Shown in pieces: positions 47,755 to 61,291 of a DNA stretch of 64,000 nt. Numbering within the stretch: position 1 is the first letter of the stretch; every line of letters starts with the position of its first letter. Origin of the DNA: Panopea generosa (lineage: Eukaryota > Mollusca > Bivalvia > Adapedonta > Hiatellidae); the NCBI GenBank assembly GCA_029582155.1, contig CM055896.1, positions 6,774,624 through 6,838,623 on the forward strand, given 5' to 3'. A model generated the notes under the pieces. The model saw only the letters and a program-made list of their open reading frames with translations, did not search any database and was not told the origin of the DNA. The translations under genes and the position numbers were made by a program.

Positions 47755-47885
47755 TTAAAGTCTTGCTGGGTATAACCAGCACTAAGGATATGCAGAACAT
47801 GACTCAAGGACACCGCACTTAGCCGTGGGGGAGGATCGAACCCACGGCCCTCCGATCCTGGGTTCGATGCTCTACCACAGGAAGA
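47755..47885 (-). repeat. tRNA-derived SINE
   Basis: On the minus strand: A-box-like TGGTAGAGC (47870-47878), B box GGGTTCGATCC (47833-47843), then a body with AGTGCGGTGTCCTTGAGTC. The repeated CCCACGG/CCGTGGG around the B box gives a strong T-arm-like stem. Confidence 0.65.
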
Positions 47886-48699
47886 TATAACTAAATGTAC
47901 CGCAAAAACAAAAGCACAATAAAAAACAAGAAACAGTAAACCCTTAAAACAAAACAAGCTTAACATTTAATGTATTACTTTCCATAGAAAATATATAAAC
48001 ATACGAATGTATGAAAAACTTAAACAACAATAAAGAAATAGATCAAGAATACAAAGACTTGTAATTACATAATGTTGAATGTCAGTTTAGACATTTGCCT
48101 TAGTCAAACAACAACAGTGTCTGCTTTAGACAATATTCTGTTACAGAACGAATATTTAGAGATAAAATTGATATTTAGTTCGTACGTTTAACACTGACAA
48201 CCGCAATGAAGAATTCTTCCAGATCGAGGTTTTCGTGAATTATTTAAAAATGATATTAGATAAATGGATCGATTGACAGCACAGAATGCAACCGCAAGAA
48301 AGAAAAAGCTGATCAGAATATATTCACGAGGGATAATACAACATAAAACACCCCGATAGCACTGGATCAGACGCTCAAGAAATGCCGAATAAATTCCATA
48401 ATTCCAAGAATTTTTTTCTTATAATCAATAGTATCCTTGTTTCTTTACATCTTACTTCCGTCAATGAATAACACCGCATATTGGTTTTGCATCCTGTCAC
48501 GATAGCTTGCCGGCATTGCATGTTGTACAGGGCCAAATAAACATATTCTCCTTTTAATGTAAATGGAAATTACACCGGATGTCAATGTAATATTCTAGGG
48601 GAAGCATTAGGAGAAATCTAAGAAACAATACAAATTAACAGTTTTGCATTTACAAAATTGTTACAAATAAAAGCCATCCAAACCACTCACGCGAAATAC

Positions 48700-49050
48700 A
48701 TTGTTATCTATTCAAGAGGACGGTGCAAGACTTGCAATACCTATTCCAGATATAGTCATAGTTATTAAGTAACTTTGCTTAAATTATTTCGGAATAGGTC
48801 AACCATCTGTAAGTACTTATTAAGCGAAAATTACATTAATGATATACTCTTTTATCTAGCCAAGAGGTTCCGGTGCTTGACTTACAATATATACTCCGTA
48901 TATAGTCATAGTTATTATGCAATTTTGCTTAAATTATTTCGGAAGAGGTCAACTCTTTGTAAGTACTAACGAAGCGAAAATTGTAATTATTTGATAATAT
49001 TACTCTATCCAAGAGATTCGGAACTGGTCATCTATCTGTAAGTACTAACA
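48700..49050. repeat. Tandem duplication of about 140-bp units
   Basis: ATATAGTCATAGTTATTA, TTGCTTAAATTATTTCGGAA, AGGTCAACYMTYTGTAAGTA and AGCGAAAATT appear twice about 135 bases apart, with a third partial unit (TCATCTATCTGTAAGTACTA). Confidence 0.75.
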
Positions 49051-49104
49051 GGAAAATAATAGTTTAATAATGGTACCAGTAGATCTTCCACAAAATTAAC
49101 TTCC

Positions 49105-49285
49105 GGGAATAATGCTTCCCTAAGGTAATATTCCAATAGACTGTCAGCTTGATAGGCAAGAAACTTGTTAATGCAAATGGTTAATATCTATAACAGTGAA
49201 AAGGCAGCTGAGCTCTCTCCTTAGACGCATTAAATACCGCTTCGGAGAAATTAAATGAGTTTCTTAACTTAGAAATATTTTCTTT
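49105..49285. repeat. Duplicated block A1' (49.1 kb)
   Basis: Partner of 40240-40490: TCCCTAAGGTAATATTCCAAT, CTGTCAGCTTG and AAAAGGCAGCTGAGC in the same order and spacing. Confidence 0.55.
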
Positions 49286-50059
49286 AATTCTTGTTATAAA
49301 AATCTGCCGCTGCCATAAAATGAGTAGATGGCGGGTTTTATGTATCGTGTGTGACCTTTGATAACGCTCATACGTCCACGTGGAGTGTTCTAATATAACA
49401 GTTGATTAGGTGTCTTCCTATTTGACGCCGTTAATGTAATATGGATATCTTTATGTTTCGAAATCAGAATTACATTCGTCAAATGAATAGGTTTCTGCGC
49501 AATAACTTCAACACAAGATTTAAAAGATTTAAAAAAATCCCACATAAAACATGTCTACTCGTTCTCAAAAACATCGATTTAAACAGACTTATGCCTCATG
49601 ATTTATTTTCCTGACTTGTATTTTGATATGATTTATAAACTACGTAAGATGCCTTTCAATGCTTACTTACTAAACATATTAAAACGCTTATTCAAAGAGG
49701 CTATGATCCTTTGATACTGCATCGTAACTTGCATGTTTGGTGGTTGACCTCTTGACAGTTGGCTATCACAAGTTCCTCTTTGTTTTCGTGACGTTCGGAA
49801 GGATGTGTCACTAAGTGGTGGCCAATTTCCTCTAGAACATTAAACGAACAAAGGTGCTGGTTGCTTGTCCATGGCTCTGTCTCGTCGTGGCTTTAATTGA
49901 TATTCTCTGGCTTCTGCCAACACATCGAGTCATATAGCATCACTTGTTTCTTTTGATATAAATTTATAAATTTATCTATGTTTTACAATACCGATTTGTG
50001 CATGCTGCCGTATTATCATTTATAGATAGGGTTACTTGTATCTACCCTGTATCGTATTA

Positions 50060-52060
50060 CAAAATGAGAGGACTCATTAAATATTTTAGATTTGTGATGT
50101 ATCAATTTGAAATTGTTAATAGTTCAATACAACATTGTTTCATAACATGAACATAGTAATTTGGATCGTTTTTACCAAGTTCAAAAAGCAATAATTATAT
50201 TTTTTTCTAGGGAACCATATACGAGTATTATTTACAGTAAGACACTATAATCAAATAATTTAAGTTGCAGTTTTATAATTGGTATATATACATTTTTAAT
50301 ACGCTGGAGTAACTGCATTGCTTCGTTTGCTTTATATATGATATTATTTTGCAATTAGAAAACAAGAATTGGATAAATAGACCATAAGGTACTTCCATCT
50401 ATCTGTTATAAATTTTCAAAGATTCTACCTCTAACTTGAAAGACAAAAGAGCTTTTGTAATCGGCACCGTGCACTATAAGTTAAGTTTAGTTAATGTTCA
50501 GTTTCCACATGGAATAATAACTACAAAACTCATTAAAATAAATAAATTATAGAACCACCAGCGAACAATAATAGTAGAATATGTAGGTAAAGTTATTTAC
50601 TAAATTATCAAAAATTATACCACACTGGTTACACTTTTGAAGAAAAAGTTAAAAGTCATTGAAAATATGGAAAACAAAACTGATGATACATTCTCACCCT
50701 CGAGGAACATCGGTTTTGCACAGGGATGTCCCGGTTAGTCGACACACTTGACTTAACACCTAAAAACATGTCACATGGCTAACAGTCAACCGGTTAGTTA
50801 CTTACAACAAACTGTTGTTTTGTATTTTATAACGTATAGCATATAAATCAAAGATTCTGTCATTGCTATCTGAAATATATATAAAAATTTGGATTAAACC
50901 CAATGCTTGCTTTTGTATTATATCTAGAACGTTTTATCGCGTTGTCAAGTTTCACGAAAGACAAAATTGTAACTATATAAAACGCATATATACTTTATGT
51001 TTTCGTCTATTGTCACACTTCAGGTAACTTTAATATTTTAATGACATTGCACAGCTGACATGTAATTTTTACTTCTGTAATATATAAAGTTTCAGTCATA
51101 ATACATATCTTATCAATCGTGTTCAAAATATAGCAACATAGAGACAATGCGGACGTAAAACTGTTTTGAACTGTAATGAATTTATTGAACTTAGTCATGT
51201 TTATACTACTTACATTTGATAATTATCATATATGTGAAATCAGTTATAAAACTGGCAAAGGTAGCACCCCCATATATCGGTACTAGTACTGGTATTTTAC
51301 TTTCATAATCAAAGTTTCGGAAATAGGTGCATAGGGTTTGAGTGTAAGCGCATATCAAATATAGGCACATAGTCTAGTGGTTCAGTATAAGTGTATACCA
51401 ATAATAGGTGCATAAAAGTGTCACTAAAATATAATAAGCGCATACGCATATTTACCAGATTCTACAGTATCTCACAAAAAGATGCCAAGAGAAACACAGA
51501 ATGCAACCGAATACAAGAAGAATATAACATACCTAGCTTTATTTGGCTTGTCCTTGAGGGGTAAGACAATACGCACCACCCCTACCGCCACCTAGCAACG
51601 GATTAAGCGCTGTGCTTTTATTGTTGAGTTTAAAAGAACCATAAACAATAAACATCATAAATTTCTTTCTCAATATTTGTTACATTTTATAATGTGCTTG
51701 CATGACTAGATGCTATACATGTGTATATAATTTAAATTTGTTTCTGGTTTCATTGATTTAGTATCTTATATCATTGAGTTTGTTCAAAAATATTTTATGT
51801 TTTATTAAGTATGTTTAATGCAAACTGGTAACTAAATCTTCAAAATAAATATCAAATAATTAGAAAATAGTTCGATATAAAAGCATTGGTTTTCATTCAA
51901 ATGATGGACGAATCCAATTTCTATCTTTATTTGTTACGCAAAGCTGTTACTGTAACTGAACCAAAAGCTTGCTTAAAACGTATATAAATGTTAAAGTATT
52001 CCCGGAGGTGTGGTCATACTTCGTAAAATGAAACATTTAAATGTAAAATTATTTCTAATC
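50060..52060. other. No recognised gene
   Basis: AT-rich sequence with short ORFs only. Nothing recognised. Confidence 0.45.
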
Positions 52061-52989
52061 GATATTTTTCTTCTCAGATTAATACGTTCCCACAAAGTAC
52101 GATCGCATTTTGCTGAATTTTTATTAATGCAATGTGAAATGCGATACATGGAATAAATAATTGTAATCCCGAAGGTGTCTTATATCTTCATATTTTGTTA
52201 AGAACTCCCGATGTTCCGTCGTATTCTTGAATAAAAAAAAAGGAAATATGTAATTGAATTGCATACAGCTGAAACTCGTTATTTCGATATCGCTTGAGTT
52301 GATATTTCAGTAGTGTCGATTTTTTTTGCCACCCAAAACTTATCCCCTTATTTGTGTATATATATGTTAATATATTTCTTTTAACTCAATATTGTCTGAG
52401 TCGATATTTCGGATATCTCCATCCCAGTTTTAGTGCCCGTTTTAGTTCACACCTTTAATTGAATGTTTGTCGCGATATAATTATTTTTGACATGATATTG
52501 TGTGTTTTTCTACGTCGTGTGAAAATCTACGCTTGCTATGTTTTTGTAATGCAGAGGCTGGCTAAGCATATATTAGACAGAAATGTATGTAGAACAGCAC
52601 ACTATTAAAGACTAGAATTTGTTGGTCGTTCTTATATTAACATCATTTGGTAAGTTTTAAAAGAAAGGCTACTTACATGTATATACTCGTTTGTAATGTA
52701 AAGATATTCTATTTATTGAGACAAATGCAAAAAGTAAATACAATGCATCTGACAAAAAAAATAATTTTAACATCATTAGTACGTACGTTTTTAAGAATGT
52801 CTTCAGCGCATTATCCATTTAATTGTTTTGAAGAGTTGATACTTAGCTGTGATGCATGCTGAAATTAAAAAAAGTAGTCTGAATTCATAATTCAGATCAT
52901 TTAGTTCTACTAAATACTATGAAGGGCTCATTTGTTCAAAATGAAAACATTGGAGTATTTCACAGTTCTGAGCGTAAATTAATTTAGTT

Positions 52990-53165
52990 TATACTAATAT
53001 ATTTTAGCTCGATTGCGAAGAAAGGCCAAAACTTAAACTTATATGAACCGTTTTTGTGTAGAACTAGTACTGAGTGTTGTTTTTGGGAGGCATCGGGTCG
53101 ATCTGAGGATCGAACCCGCAACATCTGGCGTAAGCTGACAACACTCGATTCACTACATTACCCCC
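52990..53165 (-). repeat. tRNA-derived SINE (family 3), minus orientation
   Basis: Reverse copy of the 36508-36690 family: GCTCGATTGCGAAGAAA, TTATATGAACCG, ACTAGTACTGAGTGTTG and B box GGTTCGATCC (plus strand GGATCGAACC). Its tRNA-head end abuts the poly-C tract. Confidence 0.65.
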
Positions 53166-53182
53166 CCCCCCCCCCCTCCCCC
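53161..53182. repeat. Poly-C tract
   Basis: Sixteen C, one T and five C in a row. Similar short homopolymer tracts lie at 58985-58997 (G), 59392-59403 (C) and 63231-63254 (G with one T and one A). Length calls in such tracts are often unreliable. Confidence 0.95.
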
Positions 53183-54379
53183 TGCTTAACTTAATGTATG
53201 ATAGGTAGAAAGCGTTAAATTATTTACACTGACACAGATCAATGGAAATCAATTTAACCTTGTCATCATTTTATATTATCGATACAGAGACCATAGCAGA
53301 CTACTAATACGTACACTATCTGCGCAGCAATGAAAAATCGTTGAGAGACAAAATTGTATAAAATAATCTTTGTAACTTCTGAAATATAATGGATTAATGG
53401 GACTGTATGCTTGGTTTGGTGTTAAATTGGAATTAACATATAAATAGAAAAATTTCTGAGAAACTGCAAAAGCAATATGTTGTAACACAAATTTGATTGA
53501 CAACAAAACATCAAATATTGATGCTGATTTCTAGGGGGATTGAGTTCTTGAAATTGTTCACACGTGCAGTGAACAAACTGAGAAAACGGACGCTGAATGT
53601 CTGTATAATTAAGATTTATATTCTATGTTACTGTCATTATGAGAGCGATTAACATCACACTCATTCAGTAAATTCAAAGATAAATTATAACACTCATGTC
53701 ATATCCATTATGTCCTGCAAGACTATTGGAAAAGTTCATATAAAATTATGAAAACATTAACGTTGCAAACACTACAGTAACTACGAGCAGATTTAATAGT
53801 ATGAAATTAAATACAACACGATCTACGCATGAATCTGTTTCACTCTACCCGAATCACTTGCTTTTTGTTGTATATCTGCTGAAGTCGTTGGTCCGTGTAC
53901 AGTTCGATTCAAATTTTGCGGGTAATTTGTGGAAGGATGATTGTTCTAGTCATATACAGTATGAAGTCTTCCTACACAATATAAACTAGATATGCCTCAT
54001 ATAGCCTATCATATGTTATGACATTAAGCTTCACAAAAAATAGTTTTAAGTATGTCATAAAAGGTTTCATCCAAAAAATTTCTTAGTTAGATATATTAAA
54101 ATAACTTCTTAGATTTCCACGGTTAACAATGTTTCAACATATTTATTTCAATATATTTTATGTTCAGAGCAGAAATGTATCTGCACATAAAAATGCACAA
54201 CAACTGATAAGTTTACGGGCCTGATTTGCTTAAACACTGTAGTAATATCCTACGATCGTTCTTAAAAAAGAAGTCTTCAAGTGCTCATAATACACGCGTT
54301 AAAAAGTGATTATTACAGTATATAGTATGGCCGCTTTTGCTTTGCCCTACTGAAGCACGATATCACAGTCGCTATGAAC

Positions 54380-54482
54380 CATTTTTGAAATATTTCAAAC
54401 GAGATTTTTCATAATTGCAATAATCATGTTACCGTTGCAAAAAAGGGGCGCAACTGTGTAGCGAGATTCGCTGCTGTATAAT
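54380..54482 (-). repeat. Reverse fragment of the GTCTCAC-terminal TIR family
   Basis: The plus strand reads GGGGCGCAACTGTGTAGCGAGA preceded by ATGTTACCGTTG and CTATGAACCATTTTTGAAAT, the reverse complement of the left part of the copy at 4960-5412. Confidence 0.55.
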
Positions 54483-55307
54483 GAGATGAATGTATTCTAT
54501 ATAGAGACAACAAACTATCATTTACTTAGGATTCTCCGTATCGGAATGAACACTAACCGTGTAGTAGAACATCTCCATAAACCGCCATTAAGGGCACAAC
54601 ATATTGTTTTCGAAAAGCAGGCACTGTTTAAAGGAGCACACTGGGTGTTTGATATTAGGTAATGGGCCGAATATTTTAAAAGGACACATGACTATTCAGA
54701 TTTTTCTCTCTTTGTTTTCCGGTCAAAACATGAAACGAATGTTCATTACTCATCTAATGCACATGCATCACAGACGCACTATGTTAATAATGCATATCGG
54801 TGAGATGACAGACATTCGATGTGTCAAAGAAACAACATCTCTATAACAGTATAGATTACCAGGTAGCGTGCTGACGTATTTAACGTCTATCGCGTATCAA
54901 AAACATGACCACAACATTTGTAATATTTAACAATAGCATAAGATAACACAGTTTGCTTATGTAGAAATCGCGTAAACACTCGAATTTCATGACAAACCGT
55001 ATTAATCTATTAAATACATAGTATACTATCCAAATTAATCATATATATTTGTCCCTAATGTGTCCCTATGTCATAAAAGGTTATCTATGTGTGTTTAGAG
55101 ACAAGTTTAAATAGATGTAATGTGTATTCAGTACATGTATACTAGTTATTTGATTTGAATTCCATATATATCAAAATTATCTTTATTGCTAAATCCTGCC
55201 TTATTGGCTTGTCATAAGTGCTGTGTTGGTTTGTTTGTATGTTTTTGTTGCTTTTTTCAACAGTGTTAAATTTATTTAACGGAAGTAAGCGCCACGTTTC
55301 ATCGTTC

Positions 55308-55485
55308 TTGGGATCCGCTGTATGGTTAACCAGTACTAAACATGGGATCCGCTGTATGGTTAATCAGTACTAAACATTGGATCCGCTGTATGGTTAACCA
55401 GTAATAAACATAGGATCCGCTGTATGGTTAACCAGTTCTAAACATGGGATCCGCTCTATGGTTTACCAGTACTAAACACTTATCT
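55308..55485. repeat. 34-bp tandem array, five copies
   Basis: Five copies of GGATCCGCTGTATGGTTAAC followed by CAGTACTAAACAT, nearly identical. Confidence 0.93.
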
Positions 55486-55509
55486 ATGTATGTAAAAATC
55501 TTCTTTTCA

Positions 55510-55735
55510 CAAATATAGCGGTGTTTGAGACTCGGGACCGTAGAGTTCATGACCAATCATCACTGAGACCGTAGCTAAGCGGGGAGTCTTAATCATAGAC
55601 TTGAAAAATGGTTCTTGAAGCTTCCTTGCTTGGCACTTAACATCTAGGTCTGATCTGATCATCCTGGTGTCAGTATAGTGTGACAGAGTAGGGTATAATA
55701 CCGTGTGTCGACAGCACAACTCAATCAATTTTTAA
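55510..55735 (+). repeat. SINE family 1 body, plus orientation
   Basis: GTCAGTATAGTGTGACAGAG, TAGGGTATAATACCGTGTG and GAAGCTTCCTTGCTTGG are complements of blocks in the copies at 1585-1870 and 31019-31290. The tRNA-like head is not clear. Confidence 0.55.
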
Positions 55736-55739
55736 AATC

Positions 55740-58270
55740 TATGTACTTATTTCGTGCTTCTGTTTTTTGTTTTATTTAATTTTTACCTTAAGGCATATTA
55801 ACTCGTAATTATTGAGGCTTGTTTGATCTATTTCAAAAGGAACAATAGCTTCTGACACAATAAAAGCAAACCCAATACAGCCATACGTTCATGATGTTTC
55901 ATCTGTTGTACCATTTCACAGTTAGAACCAATGCAAGATATTAATAATTAAGACAGTGTCCATCAAGTATTCCCAGTACTCCGTTTTCTCTGAAAATCTG
56001 CAACACATAATGGGATTTTAGACGTAGACTAGAGAGTATAGTATAAAGAACAGCATGTGAGGAATAGAACATAGTGAACGTATCGGGTCTAATTAGGAAC
56101 TGTCACTGATAGCAAGGAGGTGATATAGAAAATGCATAACCAACTCTTAATTAGATATATTGAACTTTTATGAGATATGAATTTACATAAAAATAATGTT
56201 AAGTTAATGCTGAGTCTTAAAATCCTTAAAAGTATAAAGTTATTTTAACAAAACAGGTAAATAGAAATTTTTTGAAACAAACCAACTTATTTAAAGAACA
56301 CTAGGAGTTTGACAAGCAGTACTGATGCAAAAGATCGACTATTTTACTGAGTCCTTCAAATGCACATACGGCAAGTTTGGTATTTTTTTCATTTTTTTCA
56401 GAAAATCATTTGCATTTATTATGCAATTATGAAATGAAATATCGCAGGATGAACCCTTGATTACGTTGTTTCAAGAGACCACTACTCTGGTAAATGCTTG
56501 TTTGGACAATTTTGTTTACTTGACATGTAAGTGTAAAATGAATTTAAACTTCATCAATACCTATAATTTAAAACGCTCATAAAAGGATCAATTATTTAAG
56601 AATTAGCTCGGCACCACCAGTTTTATGAAAATTATTATTAAACATGTTGATTAAAATACTAATATTAAGAGTCATACAATTATACATATATATTTCCCAT
56701 GCGTTAATACGTATATAGGTTAAAAATTCACTTGATGCGCGAACATGACAAAATTGCCCGTATGTTAGTATTCTGATCAAATGAAATGTCATTTGAAATC
56801 CCAAATTAGGTCATCTCCTTTCTAATTGCATTTTTTTTTATCCATGAATGTTTTTCTTGAAAATCTGTTCTTTATAGTTGAACTATAAGTGATTGCATTT
56901 AACTTCATGTGATGTTTGAATAATTTTCAATCTCAACTTTCTTCAGGATAAATTTCAGGTCTCTTCCCCCATTGATATGGCCATACAAATTGTATATTCT
57001 CAGATTTATTTTAGGGCCGAAATGGTTTCCTTCTTGAAGCCGTGACAAAAGGTTTAGCATATTTAAGAAGTTCACCTTCCTAACACATCTTGTTTTTGAT
57101 TGATACTGTAAATCTAAACACGATAAAGCTGTGAAATTGTTCAAATTATCAACTCATGTTGAATCAAACAACATTATACGACAACATTTTAACACATAAG
57201 AGCATTTACCAGGTTTTCTAAGAGAACTGCATCTAGCTGTATATCAAACATGATTTCAAATATTATTCGGTCACTTTCATCACACTAACGATTGTTTCGT
57301 GTATGCAATTACTTTTTAAATAACATGCACCAAACATACAGTAAGGCAATGTGAATAATGCATGCTAACGACAAAAAAGATATCAAAACTAACAATGTGT
57401 CATAAAAGTAGATCCTCTGGCCAATCATAAATTAACATGTAGCGTGCAGTCGCATTTAATGCATTTTTGATGTCTTCCGTTTCGTTTTCGATGTGTACCT
57501 GTTTTCAAGCAAAAAATATGTAAACTACACCACGAGTATAATATAACGTGCACACGTTGGTTGATAGTATGAAAGCCCGTGTTGAGAAATGAATTAAATT
57601 TGCTGAAGTTTCATGAAATATGAACTCTTGTAAGTTACAAATGCACAGTAAAATTTAGACGTTGCATGTAATTTTATAGTGTATGAATATTTATGAAATG
57701 AAGTTCATTCATTATATTCATACCATTAAGACACTCAGTCTATACTTGCATGTCCAATGTATCAATTATTCAGCGCCGTATACCGGCAAAATATTTGAAT
57801 TATGTCTATATGCTAATGCGTATGTTTAAGTCGGTCACCCGCCTTACTTATTTTGTTCTCTGGCGTATACTAACCGAATTACTACATTAGAAACGGGAGA
57901 AAATTCTAGTTCGTGCTGATTGCTTATATTTATTTGGTTTCGGACATCATAACCTATCTCTTTGTTCACATGTGAAGATAAAAATGACCTTCACAGGTTT
58001 ACACTCATGTGATATGAACGACAAAATAAATATTTTTTAAGAATTTTATAGATAAATTACATTTTAAGCATCAAACAATTGAATTATTATTACAGGTTTC
58101 GGCTTCTGTTAAGTACGCCTTGAAAATAAATCTACACATATGAATGTATAAAATAGCACAGCAGTAAGAAAAGATTGGAATTATAACAGTAGATACGTTA
58201 CATCTCAACTGATTAGATTTATTGATTGAATATTTAGCGTCATTGTATGCCATCGAGGTCTAACAGACGA
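55740..58270. other. No recognised gene
   Basis: AT-rich sequence with short ORFs. Nothing recognised. Confidence 0.45.
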
Positions 58271-58495
58271 TCAGTTAATCTAACCACTGTTTCCTTGGCT
58301 TCTTGAAGGTTGACCAGTACTCGAGCACACCACATCTCCGCAAGTAGCTGATAACTTTCCCACTTGAATCAGCAACTGTGAGAGACGAATGATAATGAGA
58401 CACAATGTCGTATATCAATCCGCACGAAGACTGATGCTGGTTAAGAATTCGAACTCACGACCCCTGGATTGATAGTCAGACGCGCTAATTAGGAT
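58270..58495 (-). repeat. tRNA-derived SINE, minus orientation
   Basis: On the minus strand a tRNA-like head (TTAGCGCGTCTGACTATCAA and B box GAGTTCGAATTC, 58430-58490) is followed by a body with TGGGAAAGTTATCAGCTACT and GAGTACTGGTCAACC. Confidence 0.6.
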
Positions 58496-59009
58496 TTACA
58501 AAACAGTTTGAGTAACATCATTATATTTCTGCTATACAAACAAAGAATGACGTCACCAAACCAAAGTCTTATTTCTATAAGTCTGCCATCCGAACTGCAA
58601 TTTTGGGCAAGGACGAGTTGTCATTTTATGTGGTACGCCAGTTATGATAGGCAAATGGCGGATACATTGCATGCTTCAGCATGTTGTAGTATGTATATTT
58701 TCGATCATTTATTGTAGCTGCACGGTTCTAGAGGTAAAGTCACTTACACAATAATGAGCAACGACTTATTCTTCTTGAACAAGGATGCTTTGCCGACATT
58801 GATAATGTTCTATTACCTAAACGTTTCATCTTCCCTTCGATGAAATGAATATTCATACAATTATTGAACATCAAAGGCATAAAGATTGCATTATTAAAAT
58901 GCAAATACATTTAAAAACATGTCATAGTTTTCGTTATAATTGATCATTACTCCGTATGTTAATTTGTGTGTGTGTGGAGGGGTTGGGGGGGGGGGGGATG
59001 TTATTAATT

Positions 59010-61060
59010 GATGACTAGCTTGTTTGTTTCAAACGTTTACATATCAAACAAAAAATAATTTTGCACTACAAATAGAGAAATGTTCTTTCGGAACACTGAA
59101 CACATTACCAATGGTTCTAAAAGAGTCTTGTCGATCGTTTTCTGTTGGTTCAAATATTCAGGGTAAAACATGGAGTTGACTAAAAATTTCCATCATGTCC
59201 ATGATTTGATGACTCACATTCATTTTTGACAATTCTGTTCATTTCTGGCAGTGTATCTTTTTGCATTTTAAAACGGTTATATCTCCATCAAACAGCACCC
59301 GGTGTCAGCCAAACTGCACAACGCATATCAATGTTCCTTAGTAATCCCTTATCATCTGTCGTAAAAAAACTGATTATTTAGAAAACATTAACCCCCCCCC
59401 CCCTCCACAATATGTCCAACCAATTTGCACAGTTCTAATTCTCGAGCGAAATAATCTTGTTACCGTCATATAAGGGAGGTAGTTCTTTAGTGACACTTAT
59501 TTAATTCACAACCACTGTTTCAGTTAATACGTATACAATATTTCCATGGATAAACGACTTTTTAGTGTCATTTAATTGAATCATACTCTTTATGTTTATT
59601 AAATAACATTTAAGTTTGATTGCGAAGACAGTTTACGAATCATATGTATTCCCTCAGTTCCGCTTCATAGATAAAACCAATACTGAGCATTGGAATAAGT
59701 GTATATAATTGTGTTCGGTGTTACAATAGTGAAATTACAAATTATTTTTTCACTGTTATCAACGATTCACAGCACATTTTTATTGTATCGGTTGTAACAA
59801 CAATAGCTTGTTCAATGTCAGTGATACTGGAAGCGGATTATACGTATGTATTCGTAGTTGTCACTTTGTTCCATAAGCTCACGCATTTTAAGGCAAGTTC
59901 TGGGAAACATTTCGGGAAACGCATGACAACGTGACACAAGCCAAACAGGTCGTTGTACTAATAATTTAACCGATCAAACAGAAATGTAGTTCGTATATAT
60001 AATTCGTTAAGACCGATTGCAATTCATTCATATTCAATCATAAAACAATGAATGTAAAAATTACACTAAAATACTAAATTTGATAAAATGCTGGATATAT
60101 TACAGCGCAAGACGTTTCTGATTACAGACCATTGGTTTGTGTGGGAATTTATATGCTTGAACTAAATAGTTTTATACACTCCTTAGCACTCATAGGATTT
60201 GTTGCTTTAGCAATGTTACCACAAATAAATAGAAAATATGCTAATTCTGAAACACAACCATTCTGATTCATTGATTATGCAAATTTCAATTATAAACCAA
60301 GACAATACATTATCTAAGCGTCTTCTGGTCCATACATTCGACATGATAAAAACATAGTTTGAAAGTATCCGTAGTATTAGCAATGTTACCGAAAAAATCT
60401 ACCAATGTTAACGAATTTATATATAAAATATTTGTTCCGTTATTCCTAGATTTATTTGAAAGAAGGCAAACTGAAGAAAATGTTTTTCTAAGACTGTAAT
60501 ATATAGGTGCATTTAATGTGTCACAAAACTGACCAATTACTATTATGCAGTATACGTAATGCACACACATATAATAAAATATGGCAATCATAATGCATTT
60601 TTAGAAAAAACACACATGTTTCATAATAGTATTATACATTACATCGTCTAAAGTAAGTCACACATAAATTATGCCATACGATCGTTAACAAATATTGAAA
60701 AAATAACAGAACACATACTATATATGTGAAGGGTTCGAAAGATTACGCAGCTCCTACATATGTTAAATAGCTATTCTAAAGTGATGCACGAGACAAAGGA
60801 CCTTCACTGACCTAACAACTGACCAATCAACAATGATCTAATCGAGAGGCTTGCAACAGAGTTAAATGTGTCTGTTTGGAGAGATTCCAGGCAATATTTG
60901 ACTTATTTACATACACTGCCTTTAGCGCAAATTATAAAATGCGCTATAGTTTTCATAGCTATTAACACTTGTATGGTTGTTGATATGTCTATTCATGCTA
61001 GTAAACCAATATGTCTGTTTGAAAAAAGCTTAATATTCAAAGTGTATTGCTGAAAGCATT
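59010..61060. other. No recognised gene
   Basis: AT-rich. A minus-strand ORF at 60310-60591 (93 codons) was considered but shows no domain, signal or splice context. Confidence 0.4.
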
Positions 61061-61063
61061 GTC

Positions 61064-61071
61064 TATAAATA
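61064..61071 (+). promoter_or_regulatory. TATA-box-like motif upstream of the candidate first exon
   Basis: TATAAATA lies about 220 bases upstream of the ATG at 61292. Plausible as a core promoter, but AT-rich context gives many chance matches. Confidence 0.2.
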
Positions 61072-61291
61072 CAGGTTTTAATCTAAGGTAAAGTTATCCG
61101 CCGGGGAAAAATGTCTGGTATTGTTGTGGTTTTTTTTCATAAATATGAGATCGTCTGTCCGTGATTTATTTCATTTATCGTTGATAAAGTTACTTTACTG
61201 TTTTAGTCGCAAGTTGGGAAATAAAGTACACTTAAAAAGGCCAGTGGTATATGACATAAATGTCCCAAAATGTCGGTCTCGGCTTAAAGTT

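Larger units (their letters stand above)
52060..54670. repeat. Old duplicated segment, right copy
   Basis: Partner of 41550-43970 at an offset of about 10.6-11.3 kb: GTCTTATATCTTCATATT, TGGAATTAACATATAAATAG, ATGCTGATTTCTAGGGGGAT and CCATTAAGGGCACAACATAT occur in the same order. Confidence 0.5.

Noticed and set aside
54604-54846. 80-codon plus-strand ORF
   Set aside because: It overlaps an old duplicated block whose partner at 43.9 kb does not keep the frame.
60310-60591. 93-codon minus-strand ORF
   Set aside because: No recognised domain, no signal or splice context and base composition like the background.
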